Below, piece after piece: positions 34,590 through 43,707 of a stretch of DNA of 64,000 nt. Within the stretch, counting starts at the first letter, position 1. Each line of letters starts with the position of its first letter. Origin of the DNA: Chelativorans sp. ZYF759 (GTDB lineage Bacteria; Pseudomonadota; Alphaproteobacteria; Rhizobiales; Rhizobiaceae); the NCBI RefSeq assembly GCF_012911015.1, contig NZ_WVVV01000005.1:207761-271760 (forward strand), written 5' to 3'. The notes under the pieces are model-generated. The model searched no databases, had not been told where the DNA came from, and was given only the letters and a program-made list of their open reading frames with translations. The position numbers and the translations under genes are program-made.

Positions 34590-34865
34590 TCAGTCGCGGC
34601 CATAGACCTTTCGCAATTCGTCCTTGGCTTCCTCAAGGATTTTCCTGCGTTCGGCGGGTAGATTGGAGCCTCCGCGGTTGATGTAGAAAGTCAGCATCGA
34701 CATCGCCGAGCGATAGGGATCGGATTTGCGACGGTTGCTCTTCTCGGCAGAACGTTTCAGTGAAAGGGCGATGTCGTGCGCATCATCCTTGGCGAAAACG
34801 CCTTCTTCGAGGTCCATCGCGTCGCTGTTTTCCGTCACGTCCTGCGACCATTTCTGCTGGGCCAT
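34590..34865 (-). CDS. DUF3175 family protein
   Basis: 91 residues from ATG 34865 (MAQQKWSQDVTENSDAMDLE); an upstream ATG in frame adds six residues. The WSQDVTENSDAMDLEEGVF start and the SLKRSAEKSNRRKSDPYRSAMSMLTFYINRGG core match DUF3175 as I know it, a short basic family of unknown function in proteobacteria. Soluble and helical. The next gene on the same strand starts 15 bases before it, so they share a transcript. Family genes often sit in stress or desiccation islands. Confidence 0.8.
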   Translation of the reverse strand: MAQQKWSQDVTENSDAMDLEEGVFAKDDAHDIALSLKRSAEKSNRRKSDPYRSAMSMLTFYINRGGSNLPAERRKILEEAKDELRKVYGRD

Positions 34866-34879
34866 CGTTGCCTCCAGGC

Positions 34880-35143
34880 TCACTCATCTTCCGGCCGGCC
34901 GTTTTCGCCGAGGAGATCACGCTGGATCAGCCTCTCCTCGGCCTCGTCGGGCAGCGCCTCGTCGATGGCAGCAGGAAAATTATCGTCCTCTTCCTCCGGC
35001 AGCCCGTTCGTGCGTTTCCAACGCTCGTCGACCTCTTCCGTATCCAGGCTCGGAGATTGCTCGGCCATCGGTTGGCCCTCCAGGCTGGCTTCGCGTGGCT
35101 CGGCAGAGCCGGGGGAATGTGGCTTTATGTTGTGCTCAGACAT
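34880..35143 (-). CDS. Small highly acidic protein, unknown
   Basis: 87 residues (MSEHNIKPHSPGSAEPREAS...), rich in Glu and Asp, apparently disordered, with TEEVDERWKRTNGLPEEEDDNFPAA near the middle. No family recognised. It lies directly upstream of the DUF3175 gene on the same strand, 14 bases apart. Composition suggests a hydrophilin-like or small stress protein; no activity can be assigned. Confidence 0.65.
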   Translation of the reverse strand: MSEHNIKPHSPGSAEPREASLEGQPMAEQSPSLDTEEVDERWKRTNGLPEEEDDNFPAAIDEALPDEAEERLIQRDLLGENGRPEDE

Positions 35144-35230
35144 CCGGGTTGCTCCGTTTTTTGAACTCCAACATGAGAACGGAACGAGAGTTCCGGCGCT
35201 TTGACCGATCGCCGTTCCGCGTCGGCCGAT

Positions 35231-35992
35231 TCACGGCAGAACAATCTCAATAGTGGCCACGAGCGGAAGATGGTCGGATGCGCGACGGGCAAGCCTGCTT
35301 CGATCGACTTCTGACTGACCGACTGCAAGGCCACGGACAAAAATGTGGTCGATCCGAAGCAGCGGAAACCAGGCGGGGAATGTGGCTCGCTTCCTGCTCG
35401 ACGTTGCCGTCTGAACCTCCGTAAAATGCCGGTCGAGCAGCTTGAAGGGAGCCGAAGATGGTCCCGCATTGAAATCGCCCATGAGGATGGCGAGAGAATC
35501 CGCCATATCGCGATGCCCCAACCATGTCGGCCCCAACAGCGTCTCGACCTGACGTACCCGTTCGCTCGGGCGCAGGCCGAGATGGGTGTTAAAGACGTTC
35601 AACTCTTCATCGCCAATCGTCACGGCGACCCAGAGCGCGCCTCTTTGCTCGCCGGTGGAAGGCAAGGGGCCAGCCTTGATCAGCCGGGAGGGTAGGGTGG
35701 TGAGTATGGCATCGCCATAACGCTCCTCCGCAACATGCAGGGCAGGATGAAAATGCGACGTCATCTTGAGGTGCATGGCAATTGCCTGCGCCTGATCGAC
35801 GCCGCCGCTTCGCCTGCGCACCACATCGACTTCCTGCAACCCGACAATATGCGGTTTGTGATGCGCGATGACCTCTGCGATGCGGGCCGGATCGCATATC
35901 CCGTCCCTCCCGCGGCAATTGCGCACATTGTAGGTCATAACGCGCAAACGCCGTGAAGCCGGGGCGTTCTGCGGGGCGGTTTTTTCGCGCAT
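35231..35992 (-). CDS. ybhP: Endonuclease/exonuclease/phosphatase family protein, YbhP-like
   Basis: 253 residues from ATG 35992 (MREKTAPQN); the upstream ATG at 36001 is possible. EEP fold motifs: RVMTYNVRNCRGRDG, IVGLQEVDVVRRRSG (metal Glu), NVFNTHLGLRPSERVRQVETL, ILMGDFNAGPSS, RIDHIFVRG and ASDHLPLVATI (final Asp-His). A soluble metal-dependent phosphodiesterase; no signal peptide. In E. coli ybhP, clsB (ybhO) and ybhN form one operon, and homologues of the other two are immediate neighbours here, on split strands. Confidence 0.85.
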   Translation of the reverse strand: MREKTAPQNAPASRRLRVMTYNVRNCRGRDGICDPARIAEVIAHHKPHIVGLQEVDVVRRRSGGVDQAQAIAMHLKMTSHFHPALHVAEERYGDAILTTLPSRLIKAGPLPSTGEQRGALWVAVTIGDEELNVFNTHLGLRPSERVRQVETLLGPTWLGHRDMADSLAILMGDFNAGPSSAPFKLLDRHFTEVQTATSSRKRATFPAWFPLLRIDHIFVRGLAVGQSEVDRSRLARRASDHLPLVATIEIVLP

Positions 35993-36054
35993 GAAAATCA
36001 ACCAAATGTCGGCTCGATCGTTCCTTCAAACGGACATTCGCGCAGCGAGCACCG

Positions 36055-36987
36055 ATGACCGCCCCGAAGATTCTCATCCGCCTGGCCATCGCAATAATTC
36101 TGGCCGGCGCCGGCTACATGATTTACCGCGCCGTCGGGGAGTATTCGCTCGACGAAGTGATGGCGTCGCTTCGTGCCATCCCCGTCGCGCACATTGCCGG
36201 CGCGCTTGGCTTTGCCGCACTGTCCTATCTATGCCTGACCTGCTTCGACTTCCTGGCGCTCCACTACGCTGGAAAGCCGCTTACCTATCGCCGGGCCGCG
36301 CTCGCGTCCTTCTGCAGCCTATCCATCGGACACAATGTGGGCGTGGCCGCGCTCAGCAGCGGGGCCATACGTTATCGCTTCTACTCGCGCTGGGGACTTA
36401 GGGCAGGCGACGTCGCCAAGGTGATCATCTTTTCGGGGCTGACGGTTGGATTGGGACTGGTGACGCTTGGCGGTATCGGGCTGATGCTCTATCCGGCCGA
36501 CGCGGAGGGCCTGCTCGGGTTGGAGCGGCCGGCAATCATGGGGATCGGTATTACCTGCCTGACCGCGCCGGTTCTTTACCTCGCCCTATGCCAGTTCGTG
36601 CGCCATCCGCTTCACATCCGCAAATGGTCGATCCAGCTTCCGACGTCTCGGCTCGCCGTGCCGCAGATCGTTGTGGGAACCGCCAATTTCGGATGTGTCG
36701 CAGGGTGCCTGCACCAGCTCATGAGCGCATTCGAAGAGTTGGCTTATCTCAAAGTGGCAGCGATCTATGTTGTTGGCAACGCGACCGCCCTCATGAGCCA
36801 TGTGCCCGGCGGACTTGGCGTGCTCGAAGCCACCGTCCTCTATCTGGTTCCCGGGGCCGGCTCTCTAGCCGCGCTGGTGGCGTTCCGCGTGATCTATTTC
36901 TTCGTGCCACTCGCCTTTGGGCTGCCGCTCTTCCTCGGCAGCGAATATGTGCTGAGACGGAGGCATTCAGGCCATCCAACCGAATAG
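36055..36987 (+). CDS. ybhN: YbhN-like membrane protein (UPF0104/LPG-synthase transmembrane family)
   Basis: 310 residues. Eight or so membrane helices starting ILIRLAIAIILAGAGYMIYRAVG; the family core is seen in TYRRAALASFCSLSIGHNVGVAALSSGAIRYRFYSRWGL and MSHVPGGLGVLEATVLYLVPG. Homologous to the flippase-like transmembrane half of MprF-type proteins, without the synthase domain. The linkage with a ClsB-like enzyme suggests a role in phospholipid handling. The last 21 bases overlap the 3' end of the convergent clsB-like gene. Confidence 0.87.
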   Translation: MTAPKILIRLAIAIILAGAGYMIYRAVGEYSLDEVMASLRAIPVAHIAGALGFAALSYLCLTCFDFLALHYAGKPLTYRRAALASFCSLSIGHNVGVAALSSGAIRYRFYSRWGLRAGDVAKVIIFSGLTVGLGLVTLGGIGLMLYPADAEGLLGLERPAIMGIGITCLTAPVLYLALCQFVRHPLHIRKWSIQLPTSRLAVPQIVVGTANFGCVAGCLHQLMSAFEELAYLKVAAIYVVGNATALMSHVPGGLGVLEATVLYLVPGAGSLAALVAFRVIYFFVPLAFGLPLFLGSEYVLRRRHSGHPTE

Positions 36988-38439
36988 ACGGCCGGCGGCC
37001 TGCTTCCACCGTTTGCGCCACCGTTGGAGCGGCCAGTAAGGCTTCCTGGCGTCGAGTATGGCAGTGCCGGGCAAAGAGCCGACTTCCCGGGGCCCAGGCC
37101 TGACCTCATAGGAGCGCAGGCAGCGCGCGTTGACGTTCAAACGGTCAACGGCTGCGATGAGCGAGCCGGCCTGCTCATGAGCCATGGCAACTTCCTCCGC
37201 GGTGCAGTCCAGATGCTCGGCCAGCAGGGTGTCGCGGAAACGCTTCACGACGTCCCTCTCATGCGCGGAGCGGGCCTCGATCACCACATCGCATTCGGTG
37301 TCCATGCCTTCGGAGCGATTGGCGAGGTTTGAAGACCCGATGCGCAGCAGCCGGTCGTCGATCACCATGACCTTGGAGTGGATGAGCAATTCATGCTCGC
37401 CGCCTTCCTCCGTCGGGAGCATGGCGTACATCATCCGCAGACGGCCGTGCTTGTCGGCCGCCCGTAATTGCCGGATCACACGGTTTCGGTTGTGGGCCAT
37501 GACGTACTGCTCGAAGATGCCGCGCGAGCTTTTGGTGACCACGATCACCATTTCGGGCCCCTCGGCTTCCCGCAGCCGCTTCGCAAGCGCTTTCCCCACT
37601 TCGTAGGAGGAGAGATACTGCGTCTCGATATAAAGGCGCTCGCGCGCCTTCTCGATGCCATCAAGCGTCAGCTTGATGGCTTCTTCGGCGCCTTTGCGGA
37701 AGAGGGTCCGAGGCTCGGTGCGCGAGATGCCCAGCCGGCAATGCTCGAGATCGGTTTTCAGCCCCCCTGGCCAGCAGTCCACTCTCTCCTCTGCGATCGG
37801 GATCCAAGTGTCGTTGGCCTTGTGCCAGCGACGCCGCACCAGCTCGGCAATGTGGGTTACGGCGGGTCCGCAGAAGGCCATGTGGACATCATGTACAGGC
37901 GGGTAGGGAGCGCCGTCAGGTTTGGTGCGGGCCGGCTGTTCGACGAGATGCTCGCGGGTGTCCCAGCGCCCCTCGGTCAGGTCGATGCCGCCCACGAAGG
38001 CCAGCGAATCGTCGATCAGGACGATCTTCTGATGATGCGCCGCCCGCAAGGGATGGCTTGTATCGAAGCACAGGGTGATGCGCGGATGGTCAGCCCATTT
38101 CGGTCCCACATAAAGGCCGACCCGCTTCTGGGAATAGGCGGGACCCATGCCCCAGACGTGGATCCGGATGTCGAGGTCCGCGTTCGCCTCAACCAATTGC
38201 CGCAGATAGTCGCCGAGCAGCGGGGAGTCTTCGTCGAGCGGACGCAGCCGGATATCGCCGCTGAAATCCCATCCCAGGATCCAGATGCTGCGCTGCGCCC
38301 GGGAAAGGGCAATCTTCAGGTTTCGGAAATAGGGCTCGGCGTCGATGAGAAATGCGACCTTTTCGGCCTCCGACAGTCGCCAGACATTACTGCTTTCCTC
38401 AAGAAGCGAGGCTTCGGATGTAAGAGCCGAGGAGCTCAT
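36967..38439 (-). CDS. clsB: Phospholipase D-family cardiolipin synthase-like protein (ClsB-like)
   Basis: 490 residues from ATG 38439, with AAGGAG six bases upstream; the ATG further out is less well placed. Two HKD motifs: AHHQKIVLIDDSLAFVGG (about residue 145) and LIHSKVMVIDDRLLRIGSSN (about residue 375). This is the paired HxK-x4-D arrangement of phospholipase D-type phosphatidyltransferases. It probably makes cardiolipin or cleaves phospholipids at the membrane. The C-terminus converges on and overlaps ybhN. Confidence 0.88.
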   Translation of the reverse strand: MSSSALTSEASLLEESSNVWRLSEAEKVAFLIDAEPYFRNLKIALSRAQRSIWILGWDFSGDIRLRPLDEDSPLLGDYLRQLVEANADLDIRIHVWGMGPAYSQKRVGLYVGPKWADHPRITLCFDTSHPLRAAHHQKIVLIDDSLAFVGGIDLTEGRWDTREHLVEQPARTKPDGAPYPPVHDVHMAFCGPAVTHIAELVRRRWHKANDTWIPIAEERVDCWPGGLKTDLEHCRLGISRTEPRTLFRKGAEEAIKLTLDGIEKARERLYIETQYLSSYEVGKALAKRLREAEGPEMVIVVTKSSRGIFEQYVMAHNRNRVIRQLRAADKHGRLRMMYAMLPTEEGGEHELLIHSKVMVIDDRLLRIGSSNLANRSEGMDTECDVVIEARSAHERDVVKRFRDTLLAEHLDCTAEEVAMAHEQAGSLIAAVDRLNVNARCLRSYEVRPGPREVGSLPGTAILDARKPYWPLQRWRKRWKQAAGRLFGWMA

Positions 38440-38607
38440 GCGCATCTCCTTCACTCATGCATTCGCGCGCCAATCAAACTCGTCAGCGGCCCCGGCGGTT
38501 CCTCGCGCATCTCACGACGCGACCGCGGGGTGAGGGTCGCGCCGGAAGCGGACGGGCCAGCGGAATTTGCCGCCGTGATTTCCGTCCGCCTCGTCGCGGG
38601 ACATCTG

Positions 38608-39216
38608 TCAGCGCCAAGCGGCAAGGATTTCATCGACCGAGGCGAGTTCGACCTGTTCGCCGAAGCGCGACGCAAAGATGGTCATGGCTGCATCATGGGT
38701 CTCATCGGCCGAGCCGCATACGGCATCGGCAGCGACCACGACCCGGTAACCGCGATCGATCGCCCCCATCACCGTGGTGAGAACGCACACATCGGTCTCG
38801 CCACCGGACACGATCAGCGTATTGGCCGACGAACTGGCCAGAAGGCGGTCCAGCCGGCCTTCGGTCCACGGCGAATAGACCCTCTTGTCGACGACAGTGG
38901 CCGGCGGCACCAGGCGCGCGAGCGAGGGGACAAGCTCAACCTGCAAGGGGTCGAGCCGCGCCAGGGTCATCATGTCCCACTTCCTGTAATATCGCTTCCA
39001 GGTGCCGACGGCCTCGTCCGCGTCTCGTGCCGGTACAAAGCGAGTAAATACGGTCCGCGGTGCATGCGCTTCCGTCAGCGCCTCGATCATCGGAAGCCGC
39101 TGCTCCATCCAGGGTGTGCCCCAGGGCGAGGCCGGCAGGAAGATCGTCTGCATGTCGACACAGATGTGAAGGCAATCGGTGCCGAGCGGACCGTGGAGGA
39201 GACCTGTGCGATGCAT
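38608..39216 (-). CDS. Isochorismatase-family cysteine hydrolase
   Basis: 202 residues. Catalytic triad of the family is visible: Asp in ICVDMQTIFL, Lys in VVDKRVYSPW and Cys in GGETDVCVLTTVMGAIDRGY with the preceding cis-peptide-type residues. Hydrolyses small amides or related substrates (nicotinamide, N-carbamoyl compounds, isochorismate); none can be chosen. No signal peptide. It stands between the clsB-like gene and the DUF2243 gene, each transcribed separately. Confidence 0.88.
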   Translation of the reverse strand: MHRTGLLHGPLGTDCLHICVDMQTIFLPASPWGTPWMEQRLPMIEALTEAHAPRTVFTRFVPARDADEAVGTWKRYYRKWDMMTLARLDPLQVELVPSLARLVPPATVVDKRVYSPWTEGRLDRLLASSSANTLIVSGGETDVCVLTTVMGAIDRGYRVVVAADAVCGSADETHDAAMTIFASRFGEQVELASVDEILAAWR

Positions 39217-39488
39217 GGGGGGCAGGCCTTGTCAGCGATGAAGTTCGTGGAGCTGCAGGGGAAATTCGGTCGCACGCGCGGCGCAAGTCTCGACGCGCGC
39301 CTGCGTCCCGCGCTCGATGCGACGGTCGACCGCGGAGGCGGTGGATGGGAGAAATCCCTGCTCAGTTGCCGGAAGCATGGCGTAGCCTTTCCTTACCGAG
39401 GGGCCAAACCAGCAGTGCGGATCAAGGTTCCCGTCGCCCCTTGAAGGCCGAGGGAACGATTTCGCGCGTCTCGTGGTTGGGCAGGCAG

Positions 39489-40310
39489 ATGGAGGTGACG
39501 CCAGTGATTCCTGGGACCGGCAGCCGCTCGGCCGTTTCGCCATTCTCCGGCTCATATCGCTGGTCGGGCTATGCGCTTGGCTTTGCCATTGGCGGCTTCT
39601 TCGATGGCATCCTTCTGCATCAAATTCTTCAGTGGCACCACCTGCTGTCCGCTCTCGATGGCGCGCCCTATTCCGACCTCCGCTTCCAGATTCTTGCTGA
39701 CGGAGTCTTTCACGCGCTGATGTATGCGGTGGGCGGCGTGGGCCTGTGGCTGCTGTGGCGGTCGCGGTCCGAGTTCGGCCGCACGGGAGCCGACAGGCTG
39801 TTATACTCCAATGCGCTTATCGGCTTTGGCGCGTGGCACGTCATCGATGCCGTGGCCTCACACTGGCTGCTGGGCATCCACCGCATCCGAATGGATTCCG
39901 AATTTCCGCTGCTCTGGGACCTCATCTGGGTCGTTGCCTTCGGCCTGGTTCCGCTGCTCATCGGCTGGCTGATCAGGCCCGACAGCGACGATGCCGGCCT
40001 TCTCAAGGCAGGCGGGCCGGCGAGCCTGGCTGCACTCGCCATCGTCGGTGGCGTGGGCGCTGCGCTGCCTCCCGGGGATGTCGACAATGCGCCCTTGATC
40101 GTGGTCTTTGCCCCCGGCACGACGGCGTCGGACGCCTTTGCCGCCATGGCGAGCGTCGACGGGCGTCTGGTCTGGTCCGATGCGACTGACCAGGTCTGGG
40201 CCATCGACGTTCCCCCCGGCAGGAACACCGCCGGTCTCTACGGCAGGGGTGCCCTTCTCGTCAGCAACTCGCTGGTGCCGCTCGGCTGCCTCGACTGGTT
40301 CCGCAGCTGA
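39489..40310 (+). CDS. DUF2243 membrane protein
   Basis: 273 residues from ATG 39489; the frame is open further left but as an antisense shadow of the hydrolase gene. The conserved start GYALGFAIGGFFDGILLHQILQWHHLLS and the following four or so membrane helices (FHALMYAVGGVGLWLLW, LLWDLIWVVAFGLVPLLIGWLI) mark DUF2243, a His-containing membrane family of unknown role. Here a C-terminal extension of about 85 residues (from AGGPASLAAL) is present, possibly a periplasmic domain and not typical of the shortest members. Confidence 0.8.
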   Translation: MEVTPVIPGTGSRSAVSPFSGSYRWSGYALGFAIGGFFDGILLHQILQWHHLLSALDGAPYSDLRFQILADGVFHALMYAVGGVGLWLLWRSRSEFGRTGADRLLYSNALIGFGAWHVIDAVASHWLLGIHRIRMDSEFPLLWDLIWVVAFGLVPLLIGWLIRPDSDDAGLLKAGGPASLAALAIVGGVGAALPPGDVDNAPLIVVFAPGTTASDAFAAMASVDGRLVWSDATDQVWAIDVPPGRNTAGLYGRGALLVSNSLVPLGCLDWFRS

Positions 40311-40420
40311 TCGCGATGCGGGCCGCAAAGATGGACGTGGCCGCTTGGCATGTCGATCGTAAGCAGGGCTGCACGCGACGCGTGCTCCTCTCGGCCCTGA
40401 AGCCCGCTCCACGCCGGCGC

Positions 40421-41311
40421 TCAGGTCAGATAGCGTCTGGGAAAGGTGGAGACCGCGTGGGAAGCCACCGCGACCCCGTGTGCGAGCGCTGCATGCGGCG
40501 ACGCCCCCGCGACGTGGGCTGCAAGAAAGGCCGCATTGAAGCTGTCGCCCGCGCCGACGGTGTCGATCACCTCCACCTGTGGGGCCGACGCGGTGTGGCG
40601 AACCCCGTCTCTGATGCATATCGCACCCGCAGGTCCGCGTTTGACCACCAGCGTCGCACCCTTCGGCAGGCGCCCGGCCAGGGCATTCACGTCGGCGCCC
40701 CGGGCAAGGGCGGTAACCTCCTCCTCGTTCAAGAGTGCATGGTCGGTCAGAGCCAGCCATTCGGCAAACATCGCGTGCAGCTCTGCCGCCCATCCTTGCG
40801 GCGGCCAGCCGGGGTCGATCGCCGTCGCCCATCCACGCGCCCTCAGCCCGGCCAGGATCCCAGCCGTCGCATCGCGAATGGCCGGCATCAGCAGGTTGCC
40901 GGACAAGAGAGCGACCGCGCCGGGCCGTGGGGCGGCAGGAACCCGGCTCATCAGGACGTCGGGCGATGCGCGTTGGAGATGACCGGGCGTCGTGAAAAAG
41001 GCGCGGTCGCCGCCCTTGTGGACGATGCCGACCGTGGTCGTGGTCATGCCGGGATCGTCGATCCAGTCGCAGCAGGCGGAAGCGAACTCACCGCGAAGCC
41101 AGACACCGTTCGGATCGTCTCCGGTCGAGGCAATGAGGAGGTGCGGCTCTCGCAGGCCGGTAAGTGCCAGCGCTGTGTTCCCGGCCGAGCCCCCTGCGCG
41201 CATCTCGGCGCGCTCGACCTCGACTTCGGTGCCAATGGCAGGCCAGCAGTCCACCGGACCCATGACGAGGTCGACATTGACGTTGCCCAGAACGAGGATC
41301 GGCGCGGTCAT
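40421..41311 (-). CDS. PfkB-family sugar kinase
   Basis: 296 residues from ATG 41311. PfkB signatures: N-terminal LGNVNVDLVMG and GGSAGNTALALTGL (substrate-side Gly-Gly), and C-terminal DTVGAGDSFNAAFLAAHVAG with the catalytic Asp and anion hole. ATP-dependent phosphorylation of a sugar or polyol. Last gene of the LacI-linked ribose-type ABC operon, so it probably phosphorylates the imported sugar or a product of the Gfo/Idh/MocA enzyme. Confidence 0.9.
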   Translation of the reverse strand: MTAPILVLGNVNVDLVMGPVDCWPAIGTEVEVERAEMRAGGSAGNTALALTGLREPHLLIASTGDDPNGVWLRGEFASACCDWIDDPGMTTTTVGIVHKGGDRAFFTTPGHLQRASPDVLMSRVPAAPRPGAVALLSGNLLMPAIRDATAGILAGLRARGWATAIDPGWPPQGWAAELHAMFAEWLALTDHALLNEEEVTALARGADVNALAGRLPKGATLVVKRGPAGAICIRDGVRHTASAPQVEVIDTVGAGDSFNAAFLAAHVAGASPHAALAHGVAVASHAVSTFPRRYLT

Positions 41312-41437
41312 GCGGCCTCCCTGCGCAGACGCCCGGCGATCGTCTTCGCCTCCCGGCGGGGGGTGTGGAGACTGGCCGGCAGGTCTGCCTTCTGCCTTCG
41401 CCTCCCTTCCTGCACAAGGTCGAGAATGGCCACAGGC

Positions 41438-42676
41438 TCAACGCGGGCGGGCGACGACGGGGACATAATCTTCCAGCTCGGGCTCGGGGAAACGGATGGT
41501 GCGTCCCAGTTCCGACGACATGTAGAGGCCCATCAGCATTTCGACCACGGCGAGGCCGTCATGGAACGTCTCGATCGGCGTCTCGCCCGTTCGAAAACTT
41601 TCCACCATGTGGCGGTTCTCGTCGGTGTAGCCATAGATGCCGGCCTCGTCTTCGAGCACCGGCATGAGGCCCTGCTCGGCATTCTGCTTCTCGACGAGGT
41701 CTTCACCTTCCGAACCGGTCACGGCACGTGACATGAAGACCTTGAGGCCGGTTGCAAGCGAGTTGAACTCCATCGAATATTCCGGCCCCAGCAGTTCGAG
41801 CTGGATACGCAGGCCGGCACCGACATAGGCCCACGAGGTCGTCGCCTCGATCATCAACTGGTTGCCGTCCTCGTCTTCCAGTTCGATAGTGCCGCGCGCG
41901 AAATCCTCCGACGGGCGGTTGCGATAGTCGACCTCGGCCCCGAACCGCGACTTCAGGTCCTCGGCGTAGGCGGGCCTCGTCCACTTGAGATTCGCGACAG
42001 TGCCATTCACAGCCTTGACCTTGAGCGAATTGCGCGGCGCGCCGGGGGCCGTCAGAAGGTGTCGTGCGACTTCCACGGAGTGGCACATCATGTCCGACAG
42101 CACGCCGCCGCCCTGCCTCTCGCCCTGCCAGAACCACGGCTCGTGCGGGCCGGAATGCTCCTCCGCGGCGCGTGCCAGATAGGGCCGTCCGGTGGTCGAG
42201 GCGGCGCGCCGCCAGATGATCTCCTTGCCGCGCAGGACCGGCGTACAGAACACCTGGTTTTCCAGATAGCCATGGTTGAGGCCAGCGTCCTCGACAAGGC
42301 GCACCATCTCGCGTGCTTCGGCCACGGTCCGCGCCAGTGGTTTCTCGCAGGCGACGGCAAAGACCTTGCTGCGGCCGGCCTTCTTCGCCGCGTGCAGCGC
42401 CTTCATCACGTCGAGACGCGTATCGTTGGGCGACAGGATCCAGATGGCGTCGACATCGTCGGCCTCGAGCAGGGACTCCAGCGTCTCGTGGGTCCTGCAG
42501 GCACCGAGCCCTTGCTCGGTCACGGCATCGGCGAAACGCTGCCGCTTCTCCGCGCTGCGGCTGTAGACGCCCGTGACGTCGACATTGCGCACACCCACCA
42601 TCGACTTCAGATGGAAATGCGCAATGAACCCCGATCCCACGAAGCCCACCCGCAAGCGCTCCCTCGTTTCGACCAT
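41438..42676 (-). CDS. Gfo/Idh/MocA family oxidoreductase
   Basis: 412 residues from ATG 42676. N-terminal Rossmann fold VGFVGSGFIAHFHLKSM, then the ACEKPLARTVAEA motif with the conserved catalytic-region Lys, and a C-terminal alpha/beta domain with GGGVLSDMMCHSVEVARHLL. NAD(P)-dependent oxidation of a sugar, inositol or sugar acid. It lies 11 bases after the lacI gene and 126 bases before the PfkB kinase. The substrate is presumably the sugar imported by the ABC system next door. Confidence 0.9.
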   Translation of the reverse strand: MVETRERLRVGFVGSGFIAHFHLKSMVGVRNVDVTGVYSRSAEKRQRFADAVTEQGLGACRTHETLESLLEADDVDAIWILSPNDTRLDVMKALHAAKKAGRSKVFAVACEKPLARTVAEAREMVRLVEDAGLNHGYLENQVFCTPVLRGKEIIWRRAASTTGRPYLARAAEEHSGPHEPWFWQGERQGGGVLSDMMCHSVEVARHLLTAPGAPRNSLKVKAVNGTVANLKWTRPAYAEDLKSRFGAEVDYRNRPSEDFARGTIELEDEDGNQLMIEATTSWAYVGAGLRIQLELLGPEYSMEFNSLATGLKVFMSRAVTGSEGEDLVEKQNAEQGLMPVLEDEAGIYGYTDENRHMVESFRTGETPIETFHDGLAVVEMLMGLYMSSELGRTIRFPEPELEDYVPVVARPR

Positions 42677-42687
42677 TCAGCTTCTCC

Positions 42688-43707
42688 CTAGTTTGGCTTT
42701 GCGACGGGACCTGTCGTCCCGCGGATCTTGAGTTCGGTCGGCATCACGATCGGATCGAGCGCCACCTTGCCACCTGCGATGAGTTCCAGGAGCATGGACA
42801 TGGATTCGCGACCGATATCGGCGCGCGGCTGGCTGACCGTCGTCAGGGGCGGAAAGATCGCCTCGCTCAGATAGATGTCGTCAAAGCCGACGACGGAGAC
42901 GTCATCCGGTACAGCGCGACCGCGACGGTGCAGTTCGTGAACGGCGCCGAAGGCCGATTCGTCATTGGCACAGAAGATCGCCGTCGGTGGTTCCGGCAGA
43001 TCGAGAAGCCGGCCACACAGGACCTGACCCGTGTGAAGTTGGTAGTCGCCAAGCTGTTCGTAACCGTCTGGCACCGGCAGCTTTGCGCCCGCCATCGCCG
43101 CGCGCCAGCCGTCGCGGCGCAATGTGGACATCCCTTCGGGCAAAGGGCCGGTGATGTGGGCTATCCGCCGATGACCAAGCTCGATCAGGTGACGGACCGC
43201 GTCCTGTGCGGCAGCGAAATTGTCGATCTGGACATGCGGAAGGCCGGAATCCTCGATCGTTTCCAGCGCCACGACAACGGGCAATCCTCCCACCAGGCCC
43301 TCGGCCTCCAGCCTTGCCGGCAGTTTGCCGGTCATCAGGATCATGCCGTCGGCGTGGCCGTCGCGCAGCATGTCGAAATACTCGCTCTCGCGATCCGGAT
43401 CGTTTTCCGTGTTGCCCATGAGCACCGAGTAGCCCGCCTCGCGTGCGGCCTGCTCCACGCCTTTCATGACCTCCAGATAGAACGGGTTGCCGATGTCGCG
43501 CACGACCATCAGCACGGACATGGAGCGTTGGGTGCGCAGGTTCCGGGCGCTGACATTGGGGCGGTAATTGAGCTCGCGCGCGACGTCGAGGATGCGCGAC
43601 AGCGTCGGTTCGGCAACCAGGCCGCTGCCCGACAGTGCGCGCGACACGGTGGCAGGCGATACGCCCAACCGCTTGGCGACGTCCTTGATCCTCGGCCGTT
43701 CGTTCAT
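42688..43707 (-). CDS. LacI family transcriptional regulator
   Basis: 339 residues from ATG 43707, overlapping the permease stop by four bases; the longer frame upstream is spurious. Helix-turn-helix plus hinge helix IKDVAKRLGVSPATVSRALSGSG and NYRPNVSARNLRTQRS, then a periplasmic-binding-like effector domain (GHRRIAHITGP, VVGFDDIYLSEAIFPPLTTVSQP). A sugar-responsive repressor inside the operon it probably controls; the likely operator is the palindrome upstream of the binding-protein gene (48288-48301). Confidence 0.93.
   Translation of the reverse strand: MNERPRIKDVAKRLGVSPATVSRALSGSGLVAEPTLSRILDVARELNYRPNVSARNLRTQRSMSVLMVVRDIGNPFYLEVMKGVEQAAREAGYSVLMGNTENDPDRESEYFDMLRDGHADGMILMTGKLPARLEAEGLVGGLPVVVALETIEDSGLPHVQIDNFAAAQDAVRHLIELGHRRIAHITGPLPEGMSTLRRDGWRAAMAGAKLPVPDGYEQLGDYQLHTGQVLCGRLLDLPEPPTAIFCANDESAFGAVHELHRRGRAVPDDVSVVGFDDIYLSEAIFPPLTTVSQPRADIGRESMSMLLELIAGGKVALDPIVMPTELKIRGTTGPVAKPN

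Noticed and set aside
39217-39488. Hidden gene in the 272-base space between the isochorismatase-like and DUF2243 genes
   Set aside because: Frames in both directions are short extensions of neighbours with no start signal or recognisable sequence.
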